DNA of 18,668 nucleotides from the NCBI GenBank assembly GCA_035270785.1, contig DATESN010000088.1, forward strand, positions 1-18,668, written 5' to 3'. Of the stretch, positions 6,612 to 14,689 are shown one piece after another. Position numbers and translations under genes: made by a program. The number at the start of each line of letters is the position of its first letter. The stretch's first letter is position 1. A model generated the notes under the pieces. The model was not told where the DNA came from and did no database searches. It was given only the letters and a program-made list of their open reading frames with translations. The stretch is from DATESN01 sp035270785. GTDB taxonomy: Bacteria; Bacillota; Clostridia; Lachnospirales; Lachnospiraceae.

Positions 6612-7058
6612 TTATAATCTTTTATTAATTTTTGAAATCATCTTTACTACTAGAATTAATAAAATCAATGGAAAAAAGAATTTAAGTAATATTGCAATAA
6701 CAGAAAATATTAATCCAAATACAATCAAAAGTATTACAATAATAAAACCCACAATAAACCATGATTTTAATTTCATCTTATTATAAGAAAAACCTTCTTC
6801 ATTTTCTTGATTATTCTTTGTGAAATCCGCCATTCCATCTTCATTATTACCCATTTTACTTTCGCTAACATCAATCATTGATTTTGCTAATAAGCGTGGG
6901 TTCCCTAATTCTTGTAGTACCTCTTCTTCCATTTTTCCTTTGCGGATTTGCATATCTATATATTCTTCATAATATCTAGCATGTCCATCTATTTCATTGG
7001 CAGAAAGACTTCCAGATAATGCTTTCCTTAATTCTTCAACAAATTCATATCGATTCAT
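6612..7058 (-). CDS. HAAS-domain (DUF1700) small membrane protein
   Basis: 148 residues. The N-terminal half carries the HAAS signature: a start like M-N-R-Y-E-F-V-E-E-L-R-K-A-L, then Y-Y-E-E-Y-I-D, then V-L-Q-E-L-G-N-P-R-L-L-A-K, predicted helical and cytosolic. An acidic linker (about 65-92) leads to two close hydrophobic segments (about 98-117 and 120-140) and a basic C-terminus. HAAS proteins usually sit beside a PadR-like repressor that the domain is thought to bind; none is adjacent here. An SD-like AGGAG/AAGGA stretch precedes the ATG. It seems to be a single-gene unit with its own candidate promoter. Confidence 0.8.
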   Translation of the reverse strand: MNRYEFVEELRKALSGSLSANEIDGHARYYEEYIDMQIRKGKMEEEVLQELGNPRLLAKSMIDVSESKMGNNEDGMADFTKNNQENEEGFSYNKMKLKSWFIVGFIIVILLIVFGLIFSVIAILLKFFFPLILLILVVKMISKINKRL

Positions 7059-7104
7059 ATTCCTTATTCTCCTAAATCATATTATTTTTTCATATGTATT
7101 CTTT

Positions 7105-7133
7105 ATTATAGATATATTTATATAAAAAAACAA
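7105..7133 (-). promoter_or_regulatory. Candidate promoter of the HAAS gene, overlapping an upstream terminator
   Basis: TATAAT (7105-7110) with TTGTTT (7128-7133) 17 bases upstream. The -35 lies in the T-tract and stem foot of the terminator ending the ABC-transporter operon. The -10 is consensus; the -35 is fair. Confidence 0.5.
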
Positions 7134-7162
7134 CAGCCCTTTTAAATTTCAAAAGACTGTTG
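7124..7162 (-). terminator. Terminator of the sugar ABC-transporter operon
   Basis: Minus-strand hairpin with arms around CAACAG...CTGTTG and CTTTT...AAAAG (7131-7162, two internal mismatched bases), followed by seven T. It begins 28 bases past the stop of the second permease. Confidence 0.85.
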
Positions 7163-7189
7163 CATCATACATTTTCTTTTAAGATAATC

Positions 7190-8077
7190 TCAACCTTTTA
7201 CTGCTCCTGATACCATTCCCTTAATAATCTGTTTGCTAAATGCAAAGTACAATATGACTACAGGAGACATAGTTAGTAACATAGCTGCCATAATTTTAGG
7301 ATAATCAGAGCTAAACTGTCCCGTGAATTGTTTCATTGCTAACGGAACCGTGTGAAGGGCTGTCCTTTTTAATAATAATAAAGCAAACGCAAATTCATTC
7401 CAACAGGAGAATGTCTGAATAATACCTACGGTTACTAAAATCGGTTTTGCAACTGGTAATATAATTCTAAATAATGTTCTACTAAAACTACTTCCATCAA
7501 TCGCTGCTGCTTCCTCGAGTTCAATTGGAATCGCTTTTATATAGCCTTCTACCAAGAAAATAGCAATGGGAATACCAAAAGAAACATAAGGAATGATTAG
7601 TGTATACCAACGATCATTCAGTCCAATATTACTAAATACCACATAGATAGGAACCATTAACGAATGGATAGGAATTAACATACCCATTAAAAACAAAATA
7701 TATAAAATTCGATTTCCTTTGAATTTTACTCGTGCCAAAATATATCCTACTACAAACCCAAAAGCAACAATTAATAAAATAGATAAAATGGTTGTTCTTG
7801 AACTATTAAACATGGATGCCCATATGTGATAATCCGTATTTGTCATAACGCGAATATAATTATCAAAGGTAGGATTAGAAGGTAGCCCCATAATATCTGC
7901 ATTAAATACTCTCTTAACTTTTAGAGAAGAATAAAACATCCATACTAAAGGGAAAATACAAGTAATAGAGAAGAAGATCAGCATGATATTCAAAAAAAAG
8001 GATAATATTCCTCTTTTTACTTTTTCGCCAGGGGAATTAGGATTTTTCCCTGCAATACCATTTGGATTATATGCCAT
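7190..8077 (-). CDS. Sugar ABC transporter permease, MalG type
   Basis: Inner permease subunit of a carbohydrate-uptake (CUT1) ABC transporter. About six hydrophobic segments. The cytosolic loop E-E-A-A-A-I-D-G-S-S-F-S-R-T-L-F-R-I-I-L-P (about residue 190) is the EAA motif that contacts the ATPase. The C-terminal G-A-V-K-G is typical of MalG-type subunits. An ATG at 8083 overlaps the upstream permease stop by 4 bases (ATGA), but the SD GGAGG is only 3 bases from it and 9 from the next ATG. I therefore favour M-A-Y-N-P at 8077. Tight overlap indicates translational coupling. The substrate is probably cellobiose or short cellodextrins, inferred from the phosphorylase next door. Confidence 0.93.
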   Translation of the reverse strand: MAYNPNGIAGKNPNSPGEKVKRGILSFFLNIMLIFFSITCIFPLVWMFYSSLKVKRVFNADIMGLPSNPTFDNYIRVMTNTDYHIWASMFNSSRTTILSILLIVAFGFVVGYILARVKFKGNRILYILFLMGMLIPIHSLMVPIYVVFSNIGLNDRWYTLIIPYVSFGIPIAIFLVEGYIKAIPIELEEAAAIDGSSFSRTLFRIILPVAKPILVTVGIIQTFSCWNEFAFALLLLKRTALHTVPLAMKQFTGQFSSDYPKIMAAMLLTMSPVVILYFAFSKQIIKGMVSGAVKG

Positions 8078-8079
8078 TA

Positions 8080-8976
8080 TCATTTGCCTCCTTTTTCTCT
8101 TGTAAGATAACCAACAATTGATTGGGAACCACCAATAACAACTAAACTAACAATAAAGATGCCCACCGAAATAGCACTACCATATCCCATATTCTGTTGC
8201 ATAAAAGAAACTTTATATCCATAGAGTGCCATAACCATAGAAGCATTACCTGGCCCTCCAGTTGTCATAACAAAAATATGATCAAAGGCTTTCATATTAC
8301 CCGCAATACATAAGGTAACACAAACAAGTAAGGTGTTTTTAATTAAAGGAAGAACAATATAAATAGCACGTTGGAACCCATTCGCTCCATCAAGTTCAGC
8401 TACTTCGAAAATCTCTGCATCCACTGATGAAATAGCTGAAATAATGATTACCATATAGTAACCAATGAATTGCCATATTAAAGGGATTGCAATCAATAAC
8501 ATAATAATTTTAGGATCATTTAACCAAACATATTTGGCATTTCCTTTACTAAAATGCCCAATTGCCCAGTTTAGAATTCCTCTTCTAGAATCATAAACCA
8601 TTGTCCATATAAAACCAATGGAAACAGCAGAAACAGTACTTGGGAAAAACCCAAACGTACGATGAAGTCCTTTTAATTTTACAAGACGTGAATTAATCAT
8701 TAATACAAAAACAAATGCAATACCAATTTGTCCAATAATACATGCTACTACTAAATATATATTATGGCTAAATGCATGCCGAAAAACTGAGTCCTTAACA
8801 AGACTCACGTAATTGTCAATTCCAATAAAAGTTTTATTCGGTCCGCCCTTCCATTCGAAAAAGCTGTAATAACCTGCTGTAATTAAAGGAAAAAATACAG
8901 CGAAAATATATAATACCATTGGTATTAATAAATAGGCGAAAATAACTCTGCCCTTAGGTCGAATCGATTTTAGCAT
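8080..8976 (-). CDS. Sugar ABC transporter permease, MalF type
   Basis: Partner permease of the same CUT1 importer: 298 residues, six predicted membrane helices. The EAA-like loop E-V-A-E-L-D-G-A-N-G-F-Q-R-A-I-Y-I-V-L-P is near residue 190. The conserved T-T-G-G-P segment (about 239-243) is typical of MalF/UgpA subunits. A strong SD, AGGAGG, lies 7 bases before the ATG. It follows the binding protein by 140 bases that hold a stable hairpin. No ATP-binding subunit is encoded in the window, as is usual for clostridial CUT1 operons that share an MsmK/UgpC-type ATPase. Confidence 0.93.
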   Translation of the reverse strand: MLKSIRPKGRVIFAYLLIPMVLYIFAVFFPLITAGYYSFFEWKGGPNKTFIGIDNYVSLVKDSVFRHAFSHNIYLVVACIIGQIGIAFVFVLMINSRLVKLKGLHRTFGFFPSTVSAVSIGFIWTMVYDSRRGILNWAIGHFSKGNAKYVWLNDPKIIMLLIAIPLIWQFIGYYMVIIISAISSVDAEIFEVAELDGANGFQRAIYIVLPLIKNTLLVCVTLCIAGNMKAFDHIFVMTTGGPGNASMVMALYGYKVSFMQQNMGYGSAISVGIFIVSLVVIGGSQSIVGYLTREKGGK

Positions 8977-9031
8977 CTCGTCGCCTCCTACTATTATGTG
9001 AAATACTTTTTATTACCAGATAACTTAACAG

Positions 9032-9067
9032 TTAGGTCTTACCTGACTGTTTCCAGATAAGACCTAA
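9032..9067 (-). other. Stem-loop between the binding-protein and permease genes
   Basis: Perfect 10-bp stem TTAGGTCTTA/TAAGACCTAA with a 16-base loop that can form a small inner CTG/CAG stem. No T-tract follows, so it is not a classical terminator. The position suits a 3' mRNA-stabilising or processing hairpin that raises binding-protein expression over the permeases, as in mal-type operons. An ATTT tetranucleotide run (about 9070-9098) separates it from the binding-protein stop. Confidence 0.6.
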
Positions 9068-9116
9068 ACAATTATTTATTTATTTATTTAATTATTTATT
9101 ATAGTTTTATTGAATA

Positions 9117-10508
9117 TTAATAGTTAGCCACATAAGCTGCTTGAGCATTTGCTGCAACTGTAGCTGGGTCAATACTTCCATTAATCATTTCTTGAAGGTC
9201 TGTGTTAAGAACATCCCAAACAGCGCCTGTTACAAATGAATCATAAATTTCACATGGAGTTGTATCTACATATGAGAAATTGTAGAAATCTTGTGTGAAT
9301 TGATCAAATTTACTTAAATCTACACCTGAAACTTTTGTAATTCCACTTAATGCATAGTTAGAAGCTACAAATTCAGCAAATGCTGGTCCTGTAATTTCAT
9401 AAGCTAAATCGATAGCTGCTGCTAATTTAGCTGGATCACTTGCTAATTTTGCATTGATTGCAACTGCATATCCTAATCCCATGTTTTGAGTATTTGTAGA
9501 AGCTGTAGCTCCTGCTGGTTGAGGTATAACAGCAAATTTAGTAGTTGCTTTAAGATCTGTTCCTTCTAAAGTAGCTCCGATGTAAGAAGCATCCCAGTTA
9601 CCGCCGATGAAAGCTGCTGCATCGCCAGAGATATAGTATTCACGAGCTTCTTCGTTGTTAACAGCGTTATAATCTGAATTAAATACGCCTGAAGCGAAGA
9701 TATCTTGTGTAAATTGAAGTGCTGCAACAAAATCAGCATCTGTAAAAGCTGCGCCTGTTTTTTCAATTAAAGAGTGAGTCCAGTCAGCGCCTGTAAATCT
9801 ATCACCTACGGTTGACAAGAAGCAAGAGTTAAGTTGCCATTTACCACTGTTACCAAATGCGATGGTATCCATACCTTGTGCATCAAAGTATTCTTTTGCT
9901 TCAATAATTTCATCCCATGTTGCTGGGAATGTATCATATCCAGCTGCTGCCCATACTGCAGAGTCATAAACCACTACTGCACATGTTCCTGCTACTAAAA
10001 CTGGAATACCATATGTTTTACCACCTGTTTGGAAAGGATAGAATAATGCTTCATCATATTTGTCAGCATATGGAGAAGCTGCAATAATATCTGTCATATC
10101 CATGATAAGTCCTTGTTCCGCCCAAGATTTTGTATTCATACCTTGTAATAAGAATACGTCTGGAAGATCATCCGCTGCTGCAAGAGTAGCAACTTGTGTT
10201 TTGAAATCATCGTTTGATAATACAGTTTGTACTAAATTAATATCTGCATTAGCATCATTCCATTGTTCTAAAACGGTACGAAATCCATCAGATCCACCAT
10301 TTCCTTCAGATTCTTCTGAAGTAGAGAAATGCATAATTTCAAGATCTCCTGTGTATGCTGCTGTTTCTTCTTTCACATCTTTTTCAACATCATCTTTTAC
10401 TTCTGTTTTAACGTCATCTGTTTTGTTAGTATCTTTGCTTCCACAACCTACTAATAAGGTTGCTACCATAGCTGTTGATAATAACACGCTTAATAATTTC
10501 TTTTTCAC
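9117..10508 (-). CDS. Extracellular sugar-binding lipoprotein of the ABC importer
   Basis: Family 1 solute-binding protein. The signal peptide M-K-K-K-L-L-S-V-L-L with lipobox L-L-V-G-C places the lipid-modified cysteine at residue 22. A charged Lys/Asp/Glu/Thr linker (about 24-50) precedes the two-lobed binding domain. The start codon is GTG, with GAGGAGG 9 bases upstream; no ATG start fits. Codon use is conspicuously regular, as in highly expressed genes. Aromatic residues typical of sugar pockets are present (for example W-D-E-I-I and G-N-W-D-A-S-Y), but ligand specificity cannot be read from sequence; cellobiose or cellodextrin is inferred from the divergent phosphorylase. No clear promoter lies between it and the regulator, so readthrough from the regulator promoter is likely. 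Confidence 0.93.
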   Translation of the reverse strand: MKKKLLSVLLSTAMVATLLVGCGSKDTNKTDDVKTEVKDDVEKDVKEETAAYTGDLEIMHFSTSEESEGNGGSDGFRTVLEQWNDANADINLVQTVLSNDDFKTQVATLAAADDLPDVFLLQGMNTKSWAEQGLIMDMTDIIAASPYADKYDEALFYPFQTGGKTYGIPVLVAGTCAVVVYDSAVWAAAGYDTFPATWDEIIEAKEYFDAQGMDTIAFGNSGKWQLNSCFLSTVGDRFTGADWTHSLIEKTGAAFTDADFVAALQFTQDIFASGVFNSDYNAVNNEEAREYYISGDAAAFIGGNWDASYIGATLEGTDLKATTKFAVIPQPAGATASTNTQNMGLGYAVAINAKLASDPAKLAAAIDLAYEITGPAFAEFVASNYALSGITKVSGVDLSKFDQFTQDFYNFSYVDTTPCEIYDSFVTGAVWDVLNTDLQEMINGSIDPATVAANAQAAYVANY

Positions 10509-10573
10509 TTTTTAGTTCCTCCTCTGAAATTTTATAAGTGATTGGTTAATAAGTTACCATGCATTTATATGAT

Positions 10574-10593
10574 TACCATAATTGCTTATGGTA
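10574..10593. repeat. Inverted repeat between regulator and binding-protein genes
   Basis: TACCATAA-TTGC-TTATGGTA, 8-bp perfect arms, 31 bases past the regulator stop. No T-run follows on the minus strand. It might be a processing hairpin or a protein site; it does not match the LacI-type operators found upstream. Confidence 0.45.
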
Positions 10594-10624
10594 GAAATGC
10601 CTTCTATAATTCGAAGTATTTGCT

Positions 10625-11638
10625 TTAAATCAAGGGCAAGATGGAATCCCCTTCGACTAGTCCGCCTGTTACAATAATTTGTTCAATAAGTGTTGATTTC
10701 GGTTTTTCAATTAGGTCAATTAACTTTTCTGCTGCTACCTTCCCAATTGTTTTCGTATCCTGTTTTACTGTTGTTAGATTCGGTTGAAATTGATATGCCA
10801 GATTTATTCCATCATATCCTGCTACAGAGATATCTCCAGGCACACTTAAACCCCTGGTCTTTATAGCATTAATTCCACCAATGGACGCGTAGTCATCTGG
10901 ATATACAATGCAAGTTGGCGGATCACATAAATCAAGCAATTCTTCTGTTCTTTCCGCTGCTAATTGTAAATCCCTATACGCCCCTGCTTTTATATATTCA
11001 TCAGGTATATGTAAACCAAGTTCCTCTACCACATTGTAAAAACTAGAAAGTCGATTTTTTGTTACGGATGTATCATTTCCATGAATATATGCTATTTTCC
11101 TATGCCCCTTATCGTAAATATAGGTAATTAAGTCTTTCATACCTGTTATATTGTCAGAAGCGACTGACATTCTGCCATCAAATAAATAGTCAATGATAAC
11201 AATTGGTAAATCACTTTCCAAAAGTTCAACCACTTCTGAATCACCAAAGAAAATGCAAGCTATCACAATTCCATCTAAACCCCTGTATCTAGTATGTTCC
11301 AAATATGACATTCTATTCTTTCTCAACTTGCTGCAATTTAGGAATGTAATATCATATCCCTTTTCTTCTGCAGCAACTTTAAAGCTGTCTAGTACATTTG
11401 CAAAATAATCATGGGTTAGGCCACTTAGGGATTCATCTGCAAACAATACTCCCAAATTGAACGTTCTATTCGTTTTTAATGCTCTTGCAGAACTATTTGG
11501 GAAATACCCCATTTCTTTCGCTGCTTTTTGAATGCGTAATTTTGTATCTTTTCCAATATCCTTGTGATCATTAAGTGCTTTACTTACTGTTGCCACTGAT
11601 ACACCACATGCAACGGAAATATCTTTCATGGACACCAT
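10625..11638 (-). CDS. LacI/GalR-family transcriptional regulator of the cellobiose module
   Basis: DNA-binding sugar sensor. The N-terminal helix-turn-helix (M-K-D-I-S-V-A-C-G-V-S-V-A-T-V-S-K-A-L-N) is followed by the hinge helix around N-S-S-A-R-A-L-K-T-N-R-T and a periplasmic-binding-like effector domain (about 62-337) with typical V-A-G-Y-D-G-I and L-T-T-V-K-Q-D segments. The open frame extends to 11689, but the family starts immediately before the HTH and AAGG lies 7 bases before the ATG at 11638, so I use that (338 residues). It is transcribed away from cellobiose phosphorylase. Operator-like CG-centred repeats just downstream of its own promoter point to autoregulation. Beta-glucoside or cellobiose response is inferred from context. 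Confidence 0.93.
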   Translation of the reverse strand: MVSMKDISVACGVSVATVSKALNDHKDIGKDTKLRIQKAAKEMGYFPNSSARALKTNRTFNLGVLFADESLSGLTHDYFANVLDSFKVAAEEKGYDITFLNCSKLRKNRMSYLEHTRYRGLDGIVIACIFFGDSEVVELLESDLPIVIIDYLFDGRMSVASDNITGMKDLITYIYDKGHRKIAYIHGNDTSVTKNRLSSFYNVVEELGLHIPDEYIKAGAYRDLQLAAERTEELLDLCDPPTCIVYPDDYASIGGINAIKTRGLSVPGDISVAGYDGINLAYQFQPNLTTVKQDTKTIGKVAAEKLIDLIEKPKSTLIEQIIVTGGLVEGDSILPLI

Positions 11639-11730
11639 GCTATTACCTTCCCTCGCAATTCCAAACCATGTGCTTTGTAAATTAGACATAACTGTAACGG
11701 TTTTTATATTCCATTTCTATAACGAGTTTA

Positions 11731-11747
11731 TTGCTCAAACGTTTTCA
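11731..11747. promoter_or_regulatory. LacI-type operator O1
   Basis: TTGCTCAAACGTTTTCA with palindromic core AAACGTTT. Shares 15 of 17 bases with the site at 11766; the CG centres are 35 bp apart. It lies in the leader of the regulator gene. A CcpA (cre) reading is a weaker alternative because the right half departs from that consensus. Confidence 0.65.
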
Positions 11748-11765
11748 TTCTTAAGTATAGTTAAT

Positions 11766-11782
11766 TTGCTTAAACGTTTTCG
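11766..11782. promoter_or_regulatory. LacI-type operator O2
   Basis: TTGCTTAAACGTTTTCG, beginning 7 bases downstream of the -10 box of the regulator promoter, covering the probable transcription start. Binding here would block that promoter directly. Confidence 0.7.
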
Positions 11783-11789
11783 TAATTTC

Positions 11790-11818
11790 ATTATACAACA
11801 ACATCGATACTTTTTCAA
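11790..11818 (-). promoter_or_regulatory. Sigma-A promoter of the LacI-family gene
   Basis: Minus-strand TTGAAA (11813-11818), 17-base spacer, TATAAT (11790-11795). It probably also transcribes the downstream transporter genes. Confidence 0.8.
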
Positions 11819-12036
11819 TATTTATTTGTGCATCTTTGTTCAAATTAAACATCTTTGTGTATGTTTAACAGATTTAGTCATCCATTTTGCATATATTTGC
11901 ACATAAAATTTGGAATAAAAATAATCTTTAATTTAAAATGACAACTAAATGTTAATATTTTGCATATTATATTGCACTTGTGTCCATATTTTTATTTTAA
12001 AATATAAATTAATAGTCAAAAATCATTCATTTATTA

Positions 12037-12065
12037 TTGCTTTTATGTGATTTCTTCTGTATACT
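12037..12065 (+). promoter_or_regulatory. Candidate promoter of cellobiose phosphorylase
   Basis: TTGCTT (12037-12042), 17-base spacer, TATACT (12060-12065). Start of transcription would be near 12072, giving a leader of about 145 bases that contains operator O3. Confidence 0.5.
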
Positions 12066-12093
12066 TTGTATGTACAAGAATAGATCTTGTTTT

Positions 12094-12110
12094 TTACTTA
12101 ATCGTTTTCT
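12094..12110. promoter_or_regulatory. LacI-type operator O3 in the phosphorylase leader
   Basis: TTACTTAATCGTTTTCT matches O2 at 14 of 17 positions, with the CG centre in register. It lies just downstream of the candidate phosphorylase promoter, where a bound repressor would act as a roadblock. Confidence 0.5.
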
Positions 12111-12144
12111 TAAATTTCCATAAGTTATTTATTTTTACTTTTTT

Positions 12145-12156
12145 TAAATCGATTTA
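12145..12156. promoter_or_regulatory. CG-centred palindrome, possible fourth operator
   Basis: TAAATCGATTTA is a perfect 12-bp palindrome 60 bases before the phosphorylase start. It shares the CG centre but not the flanks of O1-O3, so assignment to the same regulator is weak. Confidence 0.3.
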
Positions 12157-12216
12157 GTAAAGAAACATGATTATACTTAATAAATTATATTTTCTATTAT
12201 AAAGGAGAACGAAATT

Positions 12217-14652
12217 ATGAAATTCGGTTATTTTGATGACTCAAATCAGGAATATGTCATTACAACACCAAAAACTCCGCTCCCTTGGATCAACTATTTA
12301 GGATGTAATGAATTCTTTTCTTTGATATCCAATACTTGCGGTGGTTATACTTTTTATAAGGATGCAAAATTATTAAGATTAACACGCTATCGTTATAACG
12401 ATGTTCCTTTTGATATCAATGGCAAGTACTTCTATATTAAAGAAGGAAATACTATTTGGAATCCAGGATGGCAACCAACAAAAACTGAACTTGATTCTTA
12501 TGAATGTCGTCACGGCATTGGTTATAGTCGTTTTACCTCTTCAAAAAATAATTTGGAAGCTTCCGTACTTACATTTGTTCCATTAAATGATAACTGTGAA
12601 ATTACCCAATTAAAATTAACGAATCATTCAGATAAAATAAAAGAAATCGACTTATTTTCTTATGTTGAATGGTGTTTATGGAATGCAGATGATGACTCCC
12701 GCAATTTCCAAAGAAACTTAAATACTGGTGAAGTTGAAGTTATCGATTCAACTATATATCATAAAACAGAATACCGTGAACGCAGAAATCATTACGCTGT
12801 TTACTCTGTTAACAGCAAAATAGATGGATTCGATACTATTCGTGAAGAATTCTTAGGTGCATACAGAAGTGCTGAAAAGCCAGTCGTTGTTGAAAATGGT
12901 AAAGCAACTAACTCTGTTGCAAGTGGCTGGGCACCAATTGCATCACACCAGATCAAATTAACTTTACAACCTGGGGAAACAAATTCCTATGTATTTGTTC
13001 TTGGATATCTCGAAAATGCAGAAGCAGATAAATGGGAATCTCCTGGTATTATTAATAAAGATCCTGCCAATGGAATGCTCGCAAAATATAAAACAGATGC
13101 TGACGTAGAAAAAGTATTTAACGAATTACAAACATATTGGAAATCACTTCTTTCAAAATATATCGTTGAATCTTCTGACGATAAAGTTAATCGTATGGTT
13201 AATACTTGGAATCAATATCAATGTATGGTTACTTTTAATATGTCTCGTTCTGCTTCTTATTATGAATCTGGTATTGGTCGTGGTATGGGATTCCGTGATT
13301 CTTGTCAAGATTTACTTGGATTCGTACATCTAATTCCAGATAGAGCGAAAGAAAGAATTATTGATATTGCTTCTACGCAGTTTGAAGACGGTAGCGCTTA
13401 TCATCAATATCAACCTCTTACCAAAAAAGGAAATGCTGATATCGGAAGTGGTTTTAATGATGATCCATTATGGTTAATTGCTGGTACCTCGGCTTATATT
13501 CGCGAAACAGGGGATATGACTATTTTAGATGAGTTAGTTCCTTATGATAATGATATGTCAAAGGCAACCTCACTTATGGGACATTTAAAACGTTCTTTTG
13601 ATTATATAGTAAATCATAAGGGACCTCATAGCCTTCCATTAATCGGACGTGCCGACTGGAATGATTGTCTCAATTTAAACTGTTTTTCTACTAACCCAGG
13701 CGAGTCTTTTCAAACATTTGGACCTTCTGAAGGACCTGTTGCTGAATCCGTTTTTATTGCTGGTATGTTTGTGAAATATGGAAAAGAATATTCTGAACTT
13801 TGTGAATTAACAGGAGACATTGCAGAAGCAAAACGCGCACTTGATGAAGTTGAAAAAGTAAATGAAGCAATTCTTAAAGACGGTTGGGATGGTGATTGGT
13901 TCATTCGTGCATATGATGCTTATAGCCAAAAAATCGGTTCTAAAGAATGTGAGGAAGGTCAAATCTATATTGAACCACAAGGTTTTTGTGTTCTTGCGGG
14001 TGTTGGTATCGAAGAAGGTCTTGCTATAAAAGCCCTTGATTCTGTAAAAGAAAAATTGGATACAAAATATGGCATTATGCTGTTACAACCAGCTTATACA
14101 AAATATCATGTTGAACTTGGTGAAGTATCCTCTTATCCACCAGGATATAAAGAAAACGCTGGTATCTTCTGCCACAACAATCCGTGGGTTTCTATCGCAG
14201 AGACTTGCATAGGTCGTGGAGATAGAGCCTTTGATATCTACAAGAAAACCTGCCCTGCTTATGTTGAAGAAATTAGTGAAATACACAGAACTGAACCATA
14301 TGTATATTCACAGATGGTAGCTGGTGCTGATGCTAAATTCCATGGTGAAGCAAAAAACAGTTGGTTAACAGGAACCGCAGCTTGGACATTTGTTAATATT
14401 TCACAATATATCCTAGGTGTATATCCTACACATACTGGACTTAGCATTAATCCTTGTTTGCCAAAAGGATTTGGTGATTTTAAACTAACAAGACAATTCC
14501 GTGAAGGAACATATAATATTGAAGTTAAAAATCCTAACAATGTTGAAAAAGGCATTTTATCATTGACCGTTGATGGGGTTTCCATTAATGGCTGTATTAT
14601 TCCTTACGAAAAGGACAAAACAAATTATCATGTTGTTGTAACAATGGGATAA
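12217..14652 (+). CDS. cbp: Cellobiose phosphorylase (GH94)
   Basis: Cytosolic enzyme that cleaves cellobiose with inorganic phosphate, inverting, to alpha-glucose-1-phosphate and glucose. It thereby spares one ATP per disaccharide. The 811 residues equal the length of the Clostridium thermocellum enzyme as I recall it, and many stretches look the same, e.g. the start K-F-G-Y-F-D-D and Y-E-C-R-H-G. Cellodextrin phosphorylases are much longer, near 980 residues. The N-terminal beta-sandwich (about 1-300) precedes an (alpha/alpha)6 barrel. The active-site block A-D-W-N-D-C lies at 479-484; D483 in W-N-D corresponds to the general-acid aspartate. R-G-M-G-F-R-D-S and E-D-G-S-A-Y-H-Q-Y-Q are other donor-pocket motifs. 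AAAGGAG lies 9 bases before the ATG. A terminator follows, so it is monocistronic. Confidence 0.97.
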   Translation: MKFGYFDDSNQEYVITTPKTPLPWINYLGCNEFFSLISNTCGGYTFYKDAKLLRLTRYRYNDVPFDINGKYFYIKEGNTIWNPGWQPTKTELDSYECRHGIGYSRFTSSKNNLEASVLTFVPLNDNCEITQLKLTNHSDKIKEIDLFSYVEWCLWNADDDSRNFQRNLNTGEVEVIDSTIYHKTEYRERRNHYAVYSVNSKIDGFDTIREEFLGAYRSAEKPVVVENGKATNSVASGWAPIASHQIKLTLQPGETNSYVFVLGYLENAEADKWESPGIINKDPANGMLAKYKTDADVEKVFNELQTYWKSLLSKYIVESSDDKVNRMVNTWNQYQCMVTFNMSRSASYYESGIGRGMGFRDSCQDLLGFVHLIPDRAKERIIDIASTQFEDGSAYHQYQPLTKKGNADIGSGFNDDPLWLIAGTSAYIRETGDMTILDELVPYDNDMSKATSLMGHLKRSFDYIVNHKGPHSLPLIGRADWNDCLNLNCFSTNPGESFQTFGPSEGPVAESVFIAGMFVKYGKEYSELCELTGDIAEAKRALDEVEKVNEAILKDGWDGDWFIRAYDAYSQKIGSKECEEGQIYIEPQGFCVLAGVGIEEGLAIKALDSVKEKLDTKYGIMLLQPAYTKYHVELGEVSSYPPGYKENAGIFCHNNPWVSIAETCIGRGDRAFDIYKKTCPAYVEEISEIHRTEPYVYSQMVAGADAKFHGEAKNSWLTGTAAWTFVNISQYILGVYPTHTGLSINPCLPKGFGDFKLTRQFREGTYNIEVKNPNNVEKGILSLTVDGVSINGCIIPYEKDKTNYHVVVTMG

Positions 14653-14661
14653 TTGATATTG

Positions 14662-14688
14662 AAAAAGGAACCTTCGGGTTTCTTTTTT
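14662..14688 (+). terminator. Terminator of cellobiose phosphorylase
   Basis: Stem AAAAAGGAACC / GGTTTCTTTTT with one G-U pair, closed by a TTCG tetraloop and running into T residues, 9 bases past the stop codon. Confidence 0.88.
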
Positions 14689-14689
14689 A

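Larger units (their letters stand above)
11690..12216. other. Divergent control region between the LacI-family gene and cellobiose phosphorylase
   Basis: About 0.5 kb of very AT-rich DNA without a gene. It holds a strong minus-strand promoter for the regulator (11790-11818), a plus-strand candidate for the phosphorylase (12037-12065), three matching LacI-type operators and a fourth palindrome. There is also a spaced direct repeat, TTTTGCATAT...TTGCAC, at about 11884-11901 and 11958-11977. The spacing leaves long leaders on both sides. Confidence 0.7.

Noticed and set aside
10060..10515. 151-residue plus-strand ORF
   Set aside because: Fully antisense to the binding-protein gene, serine-rich composition typical of a shadow frame, no SD.
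14259..14585. 108-residue minus-strand ORF
   Set aside because: Antisense to the strongly identified cellobiose phosphorylase gene.
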